From Henriciella barbarensis (GTDB lineage: Bacteria; Pseudomonadota; Alphaproteobacteria; Caulobacterales; Hyphomonadaceae), in contig NZ_QWGB01000005.1 of assembly GCF_003576345.1 (NCBI RefSeq), forward strand, positions 1,054,001-1,118,000: a stretch of DNA of 64,000 nucleotides. The letters are read 5' to 3'. A model generated the notes under the pieces. The model saw only the letters and a program-made list of their open reading frames with translations, had not been told where the DNA came from and ran no database searches. Numbering within the stretch: the stretch's first letter is position 1; each line of letters opens with the position of its first letter. The position numbers and the translations under genes are program-made. This document shows positions 44,356 through 52,819 of the stretch, in pieces.

Positions 44356-44886
44356 TCAGTTCAGGCCGGCCTTTCGGCGCCAGATCTGGATGAGGTCGCG
44401 GTGGTTCGTATTTGCCCGGCCATCCGCGACGGCCACATTTTCGAGCATGGCGCAGAGATCATCGAATTCCTTTGGACCCATGCCAGGTGCATGGATGACA
44501 ACGTCGCTCATTCGCGCCATCACCCTCTGCGGGGGCGGAGCATTGCGAACGGCCCATCCGGCCTTCGCGATCAGGTCTTCGGCATCCATTTCCGAGTAGC
44601 CGAAGTGTGCCTTTATCTCGTCCCGGATCGCTGTATCCTGACGGTCCGAGAGCGCGCCGTGGGAACCAGCGACCTGCATCATCATGATAACGGCCGCCTG
44701 ACGTGGGTCGGTCACCGAGCCCAACGGGGTTCCGTCTGGCGTCGGTGGTGTGCCCTTGCGCGTCCGTCCGGCGATGCCGCGGGCGGCGCGATAGGAGCCA
44801 CGCGCTGCGCTCGAGATCATCCGGATGCGATGATACCAGAGCGCTAGCGCTGTCACGACGCCGAATATCGCCAGCAGAATGTGCAT
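44356..44886 (-). CDS. TerB-like domain protein with N-terminal membrane helix
   Basis: The 176-residue protein has an N-terminal membrane helix (ILLAIFGVVTALALWY), then a basic linker, and a TerB-type helical domain (AAVIMMMQVAGSHGALSDRQDTAIRDEIKAHFGY onward). TerB proteins are associated with tellurite resistance and stress, but this member is uncharacterised. The GGGGAG that serves as its Shine-Dalgarno lies in the 3' arm of a terminator hairpin at 44891-44920, seven bases before ATG 44886. Confidence 0.72.
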   Translation of the reverse strand: MHILLAIFGVVTALALWYHRIRMISSAARGSYRAARGIAGRTRKGTPPTPDGTPLGSVTDPRQAAVIMMMQVAGSHGALSDRQDTAIRDEIKAHFGYSEMDAEDLIAKAGWAVRNAPPPQRVMARMSDVVIHAPGMGPKEFDDLCAMLENVAVADGRANTNHRDLIQIWRRKAGLN

Positions 44887-44890
44887 TAAA

Positions 44891-44920
44891 AAACTCCCCG
44901 GCTGGCCTGCCGGGGAGTTT
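44891..44920 (-). terminator. Terminator of the PQQ dehydrogenase gene overlapping the TerB-like Shine-Dalgarno
   Basis: A 12-bp perfect stem (AAACTCCCCGGC with GCCGGGGAGTTT) has a 6-nt loop and a T-tract on the minus strand. It lies 41 bases past the minus-strand dehydrogenase stop (44962). Its GGGGAG arm also sits at Shine-Dalgarno distance from the TerB-like ATG (44886). Confidence 0.82.
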
Positions 44921-44961
44921 AGGATTTCCTGCTTTGCAGCGAAAGCTGAAAGCGCTGCGGC

Positions 44962-47238
44962 TTACTGTTCGTCAGCTTCCAGCTCAGGCTCTGCGTCAGG
45001 GTCCATGCCCGGGCCGACAGCCTCTTCCTGAATATTCTGACCGCTGACTTCTTCGCGGTTCATATGCGCCTGGGTAACGACATAGGCGCGGATCGCTTCG
45101 GAATCTTCAGGGGTCAGGACATCGCTGAAGGACACCATGCCATTGCTGGCAAGGGCGCCGTTCATGACGACATTGTTCCAGGCATCGGCGCTGGCTGTGT
45201 AGGTCGACCAGCGAAGGTCCGGTAGTACGCCCGAGCTGATGCCGAGGAGGCCGTGGCAAACACCGCAATTGCGCGAGTAGTGAACGAGACCTGCCTGAAG
45301 CATCTCTTCATCGCCAAATGGCTCAGTCTTCGGTTCCGGCTCAACGATGAGGTCAGTATCCAGCGGCGGAATTTCCGCTTCACCGCCAAGCTTGAAGGTA
45401 ATGACCTTGCCAAGCGCTGGCGGGACCGCGTCCTTGAACAGCATGCCCGCGGCCAACCCATAGGCATGGCCCCAGCCTGTCGTGATGGTCACGTATTGCT
45501 CTCCATCCACTTCGTAGGTCATTGGGCCAGAGAGGGCACCCGAGTGAAGTTGCTCAGTCCAGAGTTCCTCACCAGTGGCTGCATCATAAGCGATGAAGCT
45601 GCCGTCGAGCTTGCCCTGGAAGACGATACCGCTTGCGGTGGAGAGGATGCCGCCATTCCAGCCGGCTTCGTGCTCGACCGTCCAGCGGGCTTCCTGTGCA
45701 ACCGGATCCCAGGCCACGAGCGTGCCTTTTGCCGCCGCACGAAGGGCCTGGACCGTGCCTTCCGGATAGCGAAGCGGCATGCCGGCGGAGAAATCCATGC
45801 CGGTATTCCACTTGGAAGGTTTCGACTTGAAGCGAGGATCCGTAATGTAGGCTTGGCCAAGCTCCATCGCGGGGATGTAAACGAGGCCAAGATCCGGGTT
45901 CATCGCCATCGGGTGCCAGTTATGGGCGCCGTAAGGGGCAGGGACCTGGACGAAACCAGCATAGGTCTCCGGGTCGTTATTACGCGCTTCCGGATTCTCG
46001 ATCGGACGGCCGTCTTCATCCAGACCTTCGGCCCAGTTAATGGCCGCGTATGGCTCACCGGAGATCAGCTCACCAGTGGCCGCGTCGACGACATAGAAGA
46101 AGCCGTTCTTCGGGGCCTGCATGGCAACGCGGCGGGTTTCGCCATTGTCACCAAGCGGAAGGTCTGCCAGCATGATGTGCTGGGTCGCGGTATAGTCCCA
46201 ATTGTCGCGCGGCGTGGTCTGATAGTGCCACTTGTACTCGCCTGTCGTGGCATCGACCGCGACAATGGAGGAGACAAACAGATTGTCGCCGTCGCTATTG
46301 GGGTCTCGCAGATCGGCATTCCACGGAGAACCGTTGCCGACACCGAAGATGATCTGGTCGTTCACTTCGTCATAGACGATCGCGTCCCAGACCGTGCCGC
46401 CGCCGCCATCACTGACCCATGCGCCATCATCGCCCCATGTGTCATTGGCGAGTTCTGCGAAGATCGCGTCGGAGGCTGCGCCGTCTGGTTCCTTGTTCGG
46501 GTTCGGGACCGTGTAGAAGCGCCAGTCGAGGTCGCCCGTCTCGGCGTCATAAGCCGAAAGGTAGCCGCGTACACCAAGTTCAGCGCCGCCATTACCGATA
46601 AGGACATTGCCTTTGACGATCCGCGGGGCGCCCGTGATCGTGTAGGGCTTGGACTGGTCGACTGTGACGATGCTCCATTCGACTTCGCCGGTCTCCGCAT
46701 CGAGGGCCTGGAGGCGTCCGTCGATCACACCGACATAGACCTTGCCGTCATAGACAGCGACGCCGCGGTTCACGACGTCACAGCAGGCCTTCACGCCAAT
46801 GGCGCGGTCAACTTCGGGATCGTGGACCCAAAGCTCTTCACCGGTGACGGGATCAAGCGCGTAGACCACGGACCATGAGGAGGTGAGATACATCACGCCG
46901 TCAACGACGATCGGCGTCGATTCAATGCCGCGGCCAGTGTTGAGCTCATAGGTCCAGGCCGGCGCAAGCTCCGAGATGTTCTCAGCAGAGATGCCGGTCA
47001 GGGCCGAGTGGCGCTGCTCTTCATAGGTGCCATTATAGGTCAGCCATTCGGCGGGTGTTGAAGCGGCATTCGAGAGGCGCGCCTCATCTACAGCTGCAGC
47101 GCCTCTCAGCGATTCATCGCTATCGGCTTCAGGCGGGTTTGGGGCTTCGACATTGGCCGCGTCCTCAGACGGGTTCCCACATGCCGTCAGCCAGAATGCA
47201 GACAGCGCAGCCGTCGCAGCAAGGCGCACAGGTTTCAT
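44962..47238 (-). CDS. PQQ-dependent quinohemoprotein alcohol dehydrogenase, predicted lipoprotein
   Basis: The 758-residue protein has a lipobox (LTAC, Cys20), then an eight-bladed PQQ propeller. Adjacent cysteines C152-C153 (KACCDVV) form the disulfide ring, and the catalytic Asp lies in PRDNWDYTATQ. The residue two after WDY's Asp is Thr, not the Asp of lanthanide XoxF enzymes, which fits a calcium-type site. A heme c domain follows: C658-G-V-C661-H662, with Met701 as a likely axial ligand. Electrons would pass from alcohol through PQQ to heme. No PQQ synthesis genes or c-type partner lie in the window. Confidence 0.91.
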   Translation of the reverse strand: MKPVRLAATAALSAFWLTACGNPSEDAANVEAPNPPEADSDESLRGAAAVDEARLSNAASTPAEWLTYNGTYEEQRHSALTGISAENISELAPAWTYELNTGRGIESTPIVVDGVMYLTSSWSVVYALDPVTGEELWVHDPEVDRAIGVKACCDVVNRGVAVYDGKVYVGVIDGRLQALDAETGEVEWSIVTVDQSKPYTITGAPRIVKGNVLIGNGGAELGVRGYLSAYDAETGDLDWRFYTVPNPNKEPDGAASDAIFAELANDTWGDDGAWVSDGGGGTVWDAIVYDEVNDQIIFGVGNGSPWNADLRDPNSDGDNLFVSSIVAVDATTGEYKWHYQTTPRDNWDYTATQHIMLADLPLGDNGETRRVAMQAPKNGFFYVVDAATGELISGEPYAAINWAEGLDEDGRPIENPEARNNDPETYAGFVQVPAPYGAHNWHPMAMNPDLGLVYIPAMELGQAYITDPRFKSKPSKWNTGMDFSAGMPLRYPEGTVQALRAAAKGTLVAWDPVAQEARWTVEHEAGWNGGILSTASGIVFQGKLDGSFIAYDAATGEELWTEQLHSGALSGPMTYEVDGEQYVTITTGWGHAYGLAAGMLFKDAVPPALGKVITFKLGGEAEIPPLDTDLIVEPEPKTEPFGDEEMLQAGLVHYSRNCGVCHGLLGISSGVLPDLRWSTYTASADAWNNVVMNGALASNGMVSFSDVLTPEDSEAIRAYVVTQAHMNREEVSGQNIQEEAVGPGMDPDAEPELEADEQ

Positions 47239-47357
47239 GATCCCTCCAGTGTTTCCTCTAGACCGACCTTATCATATTCATGGCCGATACGCGCTTCATG
47301 CTACGGTTTTCGAGGGTCTTGTCGAGCCGGACGCAACGTCAGGGCAGGCCGGCAAAC

Positions 47358-48236
47358 TCAGCGTTTTGCAGCGGTCATCAGGTCGGCCTGCGCGGCATTG
47401 ATGGCCCCTGCGATTGCAGTGCGCCATTCGCCGAGGGTCGAGGCTGACTGAGCCTCCGGGGGGAAACTGACCGAGCGCGAGGCGCTGACTACACCGCCGC
47501 AGAGACGGTCGCCCTGCCGTACGAAGCCGCTCATCGCATCAGCCGCGCCGGCGCCCTGAGCGCCATAGCCAGGGACGAGGAAAAGAGCGTCCGGTGCGAG
47601 CTCTCTGAGGCGGCGGGCTTCCTGCGGGCCGGTGGCGCCCGTGACCAGCATCAGGCCCGACCAGCCGCTGTCGCCCTTGAGGCGCTCGATCATCGGGGCA
47701 AGCGCTTCGACGATGCGTTCGAACAAGGGGGCGCCTTCTAGCGATTTCGACTGGAAGTCCGCTGAACCCGGATTGGAAGTACGGGCCAGAACGATGACGC
47801 CTTTCCCGTTCTCTGCAGCCGCTTTCACGTGAGGCTCAAGCGTGTCGAGACCCATATAGGGGTTCACTGTAAGCGCATCGCTGGGAAACGGCGCATCTTT
47901 CGCAAGGAAGGCCGCTGCATAGCCTGCTGCGGTAGAGCCGATGTCGCCTCGCTTTGCATCCATCAGAACAGTCAGACCTGCGTCGCGCGCAGCTTCGAGT
48001 ATGCGGGTCAGCGCGCGCATGCCCTGCCAGCCGTGGCGTTCGTAAAAGGCCGACTGGGGCTTGATGACGCCCGTGCGACCCTTGGCGACCTCCACCATAG
48101 CAAGACCCCAGGCTTCGACACCGTCTGGAGTGTCACCGCCGAACAGGTCCGGGATGCGCCCAGCATGTGGATCGAGGCCGACGCAGAGCGGGCCGTATTC
48201 ATCTGCTGCTGCGACAAGCCGATCAGCGAAATTCAT
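47358..48236 (-). CDS. pyrF: Orotidine 5'-phosphate decarboxylase (type 2)
   Basis: The 292-residue protein has the catalytic signature VLMDAKRGDIGSTAAGYAAAF, with GLDP near the start, and GYGAQGAG near the end. It decarboxylates OMP to UMP. Its ATG at 48236 overlaps the stop of the upstream protease gene (ATGA), so the two are coupled. Type 2 PyrF enzymes are longer than the E. coli form. Confidence 0.93.
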   Translation of the reverse strand: MNFADRLVAAADEYGPLCVGLDPHAGRIPDLFGGDTPDGVEAWGLAMVEVAKGRTGVIKPQSAFYERHGWQGMRALTRILEAARDAGLTVLMDAKRGDIGSTAAGYAAAFLAKDAPFPSDALTVNPYMGLDTLEPHVKAAAENGKGVIVLARTSNPGSADFQSKSLEGAPLFERIVEALAPMIERLKGDSGWSGLMLVTGATGPQEARRLRELAPDALFLVPGYGAQGAGAADAMSGFVRQGDRLCGGVVSASRSVSFPPEAQSASTLGEWRTAIAGAINAAQADLMTAAKR

Positions 48237-49021
48237 GAGTCTGCTTCCGGTTCGCCGACCTTGCAGGCCACCTTCACGACTTGAAGGCTCTGGCGCACGC
48301 GGTCTGCAGCGCCGCCATAGGTGCCAGGTTCAAACGGTGTCGGGCGTTCGCCGAGCGGAATGACATCCTGCTCGGCAAGGAAGGTTCGAATGGTTTCAGG
48401 TGAGGCGCTGTACAGACGGCCACGGCGCGGGCTTTCAGCGATGATCACACCGCGCACCTTGCCTTCGGCGTCGTAGACGGGGCCGCCGCTCAGGCCGCCG
48501 AGCGTGCCTTCAAGGTCAGACGTGCGGCCGGTTTCCGCCCAGGCCAGTACGGATTCTTCGCCGCTCCGGCGCCCGCGCGTGATCAGGCGCGACCGAGAAA
48601 TGAGCCGGCTCGCTGCCTCTCCGGGGCGTCCCTGCGGATAGCCGACATGATAACCATAGCTACCAACGCGCAGGTCGTTGGAAATGTCGAGGGCAACGGG
48701 GGCAAGGCTTGGCGGGGCGTAGAGCAGCGCAAGGTCGTTTGTGTCGGACACGGAAAAGTCGCGCACGGGCAGATACCGGTTCGGCGCAACCAGCAACCAG
48801 ACATCGTCGCAACCATCGACAACGTGGCGCGCGGTCAGCCAGTAACCGTCGGTATTGATAGAGAAGGCTGTGCCGATGCCGTCGCGCGGAGCCTCGACGC
48901 GCACAAGGACGGCTTCGTCAAAGGCTGATGGCGGCGGTAGGGTTGCACCTTCGCGTTCAACGGAATCAGGGGTTGCGGGCGGCGCGTCCTGATCCGGTGA
49001 CAGGGAGAAGACGCCAATCAC
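48233..49021 (-). CDS. Trypsin-like serine protease, start uncertain (probable longer N-terminus)
   Basis: The catalytic triad is visible: His in LTARHVVDG, Asp in TNDLALL and Ser in GGLSGGPVYD, in a chymotrypsin/HtrA-like fold without an obvious PDZ domain. From the GTG at 49021 the protein begins after its only membrane helix. Translating from ATA 49075 instead gives an 18-residue extension (RHLPDWVFYLLALAALVIG) that forms a membrane anchor, and AGGGAG lies six bases upstream of that ATA. The frame is closed further upstream by the DUF350 stop. The gene is coupled to pyrF downstream and lies behind DUF350. Confidence 0.8.
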   Translation of the reverse strand: MIGVFSLSPDQDAPPATPDSVEREGATLPPPSAFDEAVLVRVEAPRDGIGTAFSINTDGYWLTARHVVDGCDDVWLLVAPNRYLPVRDFSVSDTNDLALLYAPPSLAPVALDISNDLRVGSYGYHVGYPQGRPGEAASRLISRSRLITRGRRSGEESVLAWAETGRTSDLEGTLGGLSGGPVYDAEGKVRGVIIAESPRRGRLYSASPETIRTFLAEQDVIPLGERPTPFEPGTYGGAADRVRQSLQVVKVACKVGEPEADS

Positions 49022-49087
49022 CAGCGCGGCGAGCGCGAGCAGGTAGAAAACCCAGTCTGGAAGATGGCGTAGTATAGCTCGCTCCCT

Positions 49088-49522
49088 TTATCCGAGGCGC
49101 TGAAGGGCCGGATCCCATAGACCGGCTGCCAGTAACATGGCGCTGGCGAGCTTCGTTCCGATGAGAACAATTGCCGCGCCGGCTTCGTCTTCCTGGATGC
49201 GCCGGGGCAGGTCCCGCAGCAGAAGATCGGTGAAACGGTAGGCCAGAAGCTGGAGGATCAGGGAGACCATGCCCCAGAGGATCAGGTCTGGCAGCGAAAC
49301 GCTCGAGGCCAGACACGAGGCGAGAGGAATTGCGAGACCGACAATTGCGCCGGAGAGCGCCAGGCCGGCCGTTCCGTTTCCGCCGCGCACGAGCGCAAGC
49401 TCTTTCCATGGCGTCAGGAGAATGTAGATCGCCACGGCGACAATCAGCATGAGACCGGCGGTGCCGGTCCACATCAGGAATGTCGGGAAGCCTTCCTGAA
49501 AAGACTGAAAAACCGCGCCCAT
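49088..49522 (-). CDS. DUF350 family membrane protein
   Basis: The 144-residue protein has four hydrophobic segments in two related pairs, as in DUF350 members, with a NGTAGLALSGAIVGLAIPLAS region. Function is unknown; DUF350 genes occur with various envelope-stress genes. It is the first gene of the DUF350-protease-pyrF group. Confidence 0.8.
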   Translation of the reverse strand: MGAVFQSFQEGFPTFLMWTGTAGLMLIVAVAIYILLTPWKELALVRGGNGTAGLALSGAIVGLAIPLASCLASSVSLPDLILWGMVSLILQLLAYRFTDLLLRDLPRRIQEDEAGAAIVLIGTKLASAMLLAAGLWDPALQRLG

Positions 49523-49597
49523 GGAAACCTCTACTATGCTGTTTTAAGGGTCTGTCCTAAACAAGCCGGACCAACCACTCAAGCAGGACGGATGCCA

Positions 49598-50383
49598 ATG
49601 TTGCACAGCGGGAAAACGGCCCTCATCACCGGTTCAACCAGCGGTATCGGCAAGGCGGTTGCCAGAGCCCTGGCCAAGGAAGGCGCGAATGTTGTGCTGA
49701 ACGGCCTGATCAGGCCCGGCGAGGATGAGAAGCTCGTCGCGGAGTTCAGGTCCGAGTTCGGTGTGGACGTTGGGTTTTCAGGTGCAGACCTGACGGATCC
49801 TGCTGCAATTGAAGGACTGATCGAATACGCACAGCGCGACTTCGGCGGTGTCGATATTCTCGTCAACAATGCGGGCGTTCAGCACGTCGCGCCGGTCGAC
49901 GAGTTTCCGGTCGACAAGTGGAATCTCATCATCGCACTCAATTTGAGTGCGGCGTTCCACACGACGCGTCTCGTTATGGGACAGATGAAGGAGAAGGGTT
50001 GGGGGCGTATCATCAATACGGCAAGTGCCCATGCGCTGGTCGCTTCGCCCTACAAGTCAGCCTATGTCGCGGCCAAGCATGGAATTGCCGGTTTGACCAA
50101 GGTCGTCGCACTGGAAGGTGCCCAGCAAGGCGTTCGTTGCAATGCGATCTGTCCCGGCTATGTCCACACGCCTCTGGTCGATGCTCAAATCACTGATACC
50201 GCCAAGGCGCGCGGCATCAGTGAGGAAGAGGTCAAGCAGAACGTCCTGCTGGCGGCTCAGCCGACCAAGGAGTTCGTGACGGCCGAGCAGGTTGGTGCAA
50301 TGGCGGTGTTTCTTACAAGCCCTGCCGCAAACCAGATCAACGGCGCGCTCATGCAGATGGATGGCGGATGGGTCGCTCAATAG
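49598..50383 (+). CDS. bdhA: 3-hydroxybutyrate dehydrogenase
   Basis: This 261-residue SDR has the strongly family-specific blocks NNAGVQHVAPVDEFPVDKWNLIIALNLSAAFHTTR and YVAAKHGIAGLTKVVALEGA, and CNAICPGYVHTPLVDAQI. BdhA oxidises (R)-3-hydroxybutyrate to acetoacetate in polyhydroxybutyrate use. AGGA is nine bases from ATG 49598, so this start is preferred over ATG 49592. Confidence 0.92.
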   Translation: MLHSGKTALITGSTSGIGKAVARALAKEGANVVLNGLIRPGEDEKLVAEFRSEFGVDVGFSGADLTDPAAIEGLIEYAQRDFGGVDILVNNAGVQHVAPVDEFPVDKWNLIIALNLSAAFHTTRLVMGQMKEKGWGRIINTASAHALVASPYKSAYVAAKHGIAGLTKVVALEGAQQGVRCNAICPGYVHTPLVDAQITDTAKARGISEEEVKQNVLLAAQPTKEFVTAEQVGAMAVFLTSPAANQINGALMQMDGGWVAQ

Positions 50384-50413
50384 GCGACATTCGCGACCGC
50401 GCTACTGAGCGTT

Positions 50414-51685
50414 TTAGTCGTCCTCTGGCTCGTCGGGCATGGGGGCGACCCGCAGACCTGTGATCTGGTTGCGGGTCTTGCGGATGATGTCAAAGCGGTG
50501 ACCGTGAAAGGCGAAACGCTGACCCGGTTCCGGGATCGTCTGAGCTTCGTGAATGACGAGGCCTGCGACCGTGACGGCTTCCTCGTCCGGAAGCTGCCAG
50601 CCCGTTGCCCTATTGAGGTCCCGGATAGTGACCCAACCTTCGGTCATGACAGAGCCGTCTGACTGCGGACGAACACCCTGAACAGGCACGTCATGTTCGT
50701 CGCGAATATCGCCGACGATCTCTTCGAGGATATCCTCAAGCGTCAAGAGACCCTGCAATTCGCCGTATTCGTCGATGACGAGAGCGAAGTGATTGCGTTG
50801 TTTCAGGAAGAGGTCGAGTTGGTCCTGCAGCGGTGTCGTTTCCGGGACGAACCACGGTTCGCGCAGCAGCTCGGTCAGGTCGAGCCCATCAATATTGCCC
50901 TTGTGCTGGACAACGGCACGCAGAAGATCCTTCACGTGCAGGATGCCGATGATCTCGTCGTCATCAGCTTGGTAAAGTGGAATGCGCGTATGCGGGCTTT
51001 TCAGCGCCTGACGGATAATTTCACCTGATGGCAGGGTGGCGTCCAGCATGGTAATGTTCTTGCGGTGGATCATGACCTCCTCGACGGTCATGTCCTTGAG
51101 ATCGAGTGCGCCAACAAGACGATGGCGGTCAGCTTCGTCCACACCGCCCTCGAAATGGTGATAGTCGATCGCGCCCCGAATTTCTTCTTCAGCTGTGAAG
51201 TCGGCATCAGGAGCGCTTGCCCCGATCATGCGAAGGGTGAAGTTTACGATGCCCTGAATGATCGTGACGATCCAGGCTGCGCCGGCGACAAGCCACGAAA
51301 TCGGCTTGGCGACCGACATCGCCATACGGTCTGCGCGAGTGATTGCGTAGGTTTTTGGCAGGACTTCCGCGAAAATCAGAACCAGAATGGTCATGACGGC
51401 GGTGGCGGTCGCCACACCTGCCGCGCCTGGCATGAGCGACGCAAAGAGCGTGGTCGCGAGGGCCGATGCGAGAATATTAACGAGATTGTTTCCGAGCAGG
51501 ATCGCCCCGATCAGTTTTTCCCGATCTGAAATCAGCGTCGTAACCTTGGTCGCGCGTTTGTCGCCATCGCGCTCCAGCTGATGCATCCGGGTGCGAGAGG
51601 CGGCGGTGAGCGCTGTCTCGGAGCCTGAAAAGAAAGCCGACATCCCGAGCAGGCAGAGGATGGCGATAAATGTTCCAATAATCAT
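50414..51685 (-). CDS. CNNM/HlyC-CorC family membrane protein with CBS domains
   Basis: The 423-residue protein has an N-terminal CNNM transmembrane domain (residues about 1-180, starting FFSGSETALTAASRTRMHQL). Two CBS domains (EEVMIHRKNITMLDA...) and a CorC_HlyC domain (VMTEGWVTIRDLNRATGW) follow. Family members export magnesium or cobalt; this one is not assigned. GGAG seven bases upstream lies in a hairpin arm with the aroB tail. It follows aroB by three bases. Confidence 0.9.
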   Translation of the reverse strand: MIIGTFIAILCLLGMSAFFSGSETALTAASRTRMHQLERDGDKRATKVTTLISDREKLIGAILLGNNLVNILASALATTLFASLMPGAAGVATATAVMTILVLIFAEVLPKTYAITRADRMAMSVAKPISWLVAGAAWIVTIIQGIVNFTLRMIGASAPDADFTAEEEIRGAIDYHHFEGGVDEADRHRLVGALDLKDMTVEEVMIHRKNITMLDATLPSGEIIRQALKSPHTRIPLYQADDDEIIGILHVKDLLRAVVQHKGNIDGLDLTELLREPWFVPETTPLQDQLDLFLKQRNHFALVIDEYGELQGLLTLEDILEEIVGDIRDEHDVPVQGVRPQSDGSVMTEGWVTIRDLNRATGWQLPDEEAVTVAGLVIHEAQTIPEPGQRFAFHGHRFDIIRKTRNQITGLRVAPMPDEPEDD

Positions 51686-51688
51686 GGC

Positions 51689-52819
51689 TTAGCTCCGATG
51701 GAGCTCCCCTTCTAAAAATTCGGCGACATCGGCGAGATCGGCGTCCGGCAGGATGAAAGCCTTGCCAAGACCGCGCGCGAGAATGAGCGGAATCTTTCCG
51801 GCGCGGCCCTTCTTGTCCTGCTTCATCGCTTCGACGAGCGCGCTGGATGTGTATGGTCCCCCCGGCACGCGATTTAGCTGTGTTACAAGGCCCGCTTTTT
51901 CAAGAAGGGCTTCGGCGCGACCAGCATCAGTGATATCCATCAGCCCGAGGCGCGCGGAATAGCGAAGGGCAAGTGTCATGCCGGCAGCGACAGCTTCGCC
52001 ATGAAGCAGCGAAGACTGAAATCCGTTCACAGCCTCGAGCGCGTGACCGAATGTGTGGCCAAGATTGAGCAGTGCGCGGACGCCAGATTCACGCTCGTCC
52101 TGCGAAACAATGCGGGCCTTGGCGCGGCAGGATATGGCGACCGCTTCAGCCAGCGCGTCCTGTTTGAGCGCGACAACGTCGAGGCCATGCTTTTCGAGCC
52201 AGTCGAAAAAAGCGGGATCGTCAATCAGGGCGTACTTTACGATCTCGGCATAGCCGGCGAGACGTTCTCGCGCCGGTAGGGTGGCCAGAAGTCCCGTGTC
52301 GGCGAGCACCAGAGCAGGTTGATAGAACGCGCCGACAAGATTCTTGCCCTGCGTGGCATTCACCGCCGTTTTGCCGCCTACAGAACTATCCACTTGTGCC
52401 AGAAGCGTGGTCGGCATTTGAACGAAAGTCATGCCGCGTTTCATCAGCGAAGCGGCAAGGCCGGTCAGGTCACCCACGATCCCTCCGCCAAGCGCGACGA
52501 GGACATCATCGCGACCAGCCCCTTCGGAGAGCAGCCAGTCGAGAACCTCTCCGAGGATGGCCCAGCTTTTGGCGCCTTCGCCTGGAGAGACAGCCTTGAG
52601 GCGCATTTCAAGGCCGGCGGCACTGAGGCTCTTTTCAAGGTCACCAGCATAGAGGCCGCCAACTGTGCCATCGGTCAGGACGAATACGCGCGGCTGACTT
52701 GTGAGGGGCGCAAGCGCTGTCCCGGCGCCCTGGATGAGGCTGGCACCGATGCGGATGTCATAGCTGCGGGCGTCCAGCTCAACGCGCACCGAGTGAAGGG
52801 CGGCGGTGGTATCAGTCAT
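51689..52819 (-). CDS. aroB: 3-dehydroquinate synthase
   Basis: The 376-residue protein shows VALGGGIVGDLTGLAASLMKRGMTFVQMPTTLLAQVDSSVGGKTAVN, the NAD- and substrate-binding block. LLNLGHTFGHALEA and LHGEAVAAGM carry the zinc ligands. It makes 3-dehydroquinate from DAHP in the shikimate pathway. The start ATG 52819 overlaps the aroK stop by eight bases, so the two are coupled; a longer frame to 52840 is unlikely. Confidence 0.96.
   Translation of the reverse strand: MTDTTAALHSVRVELDARSYDIRIGASLIQGAGTALAPLTSQPRVFVLTDGTVGGLYAGDLEKSLSAAGLEMRLKAVSPGEGAKSWAILGEVLDWLLSEGAGRDDVLVALGGGIVGDLTGLAASLMKRGMTFVQMPTTLLAQVDSSVGGKTAVNATQGKNLVGAFYQPALVLADTGLLATLPARERLAGYAEIVKYALIDDPAFFDWLEKHGLDVVALKQDALAEAVAISCRAKARIVSQDERESGVRALLNLGHTFGHALEAVNGFQSSLLHGEAVAAGMTLALRYSARLGLMDITDAGRAEALLEKAGLVTQLNRVPGGPYTSSALVEAMKQDKKGRAGKIPLILARGLGKAFILPDADLADVAEFLEGELHRS

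Noticed and set aside
45253-46878. 541-codon open frame on the plus strand inside the PQQ dehydrogenase
   Set aside because: It is antisense to a gene with full family motifs. Its translation is Arg/Gly-rich without domains, as expected from the opposite strand of GC-rich code.
44962-47238. Lanthanide-dependent XoxF-type enzyme
   Set aside because: The residue two after the Asp of WDY is Thr, not the extra Asp that lanthanide enzymes need, and the attached heme domain fits a quinohemoprotein.
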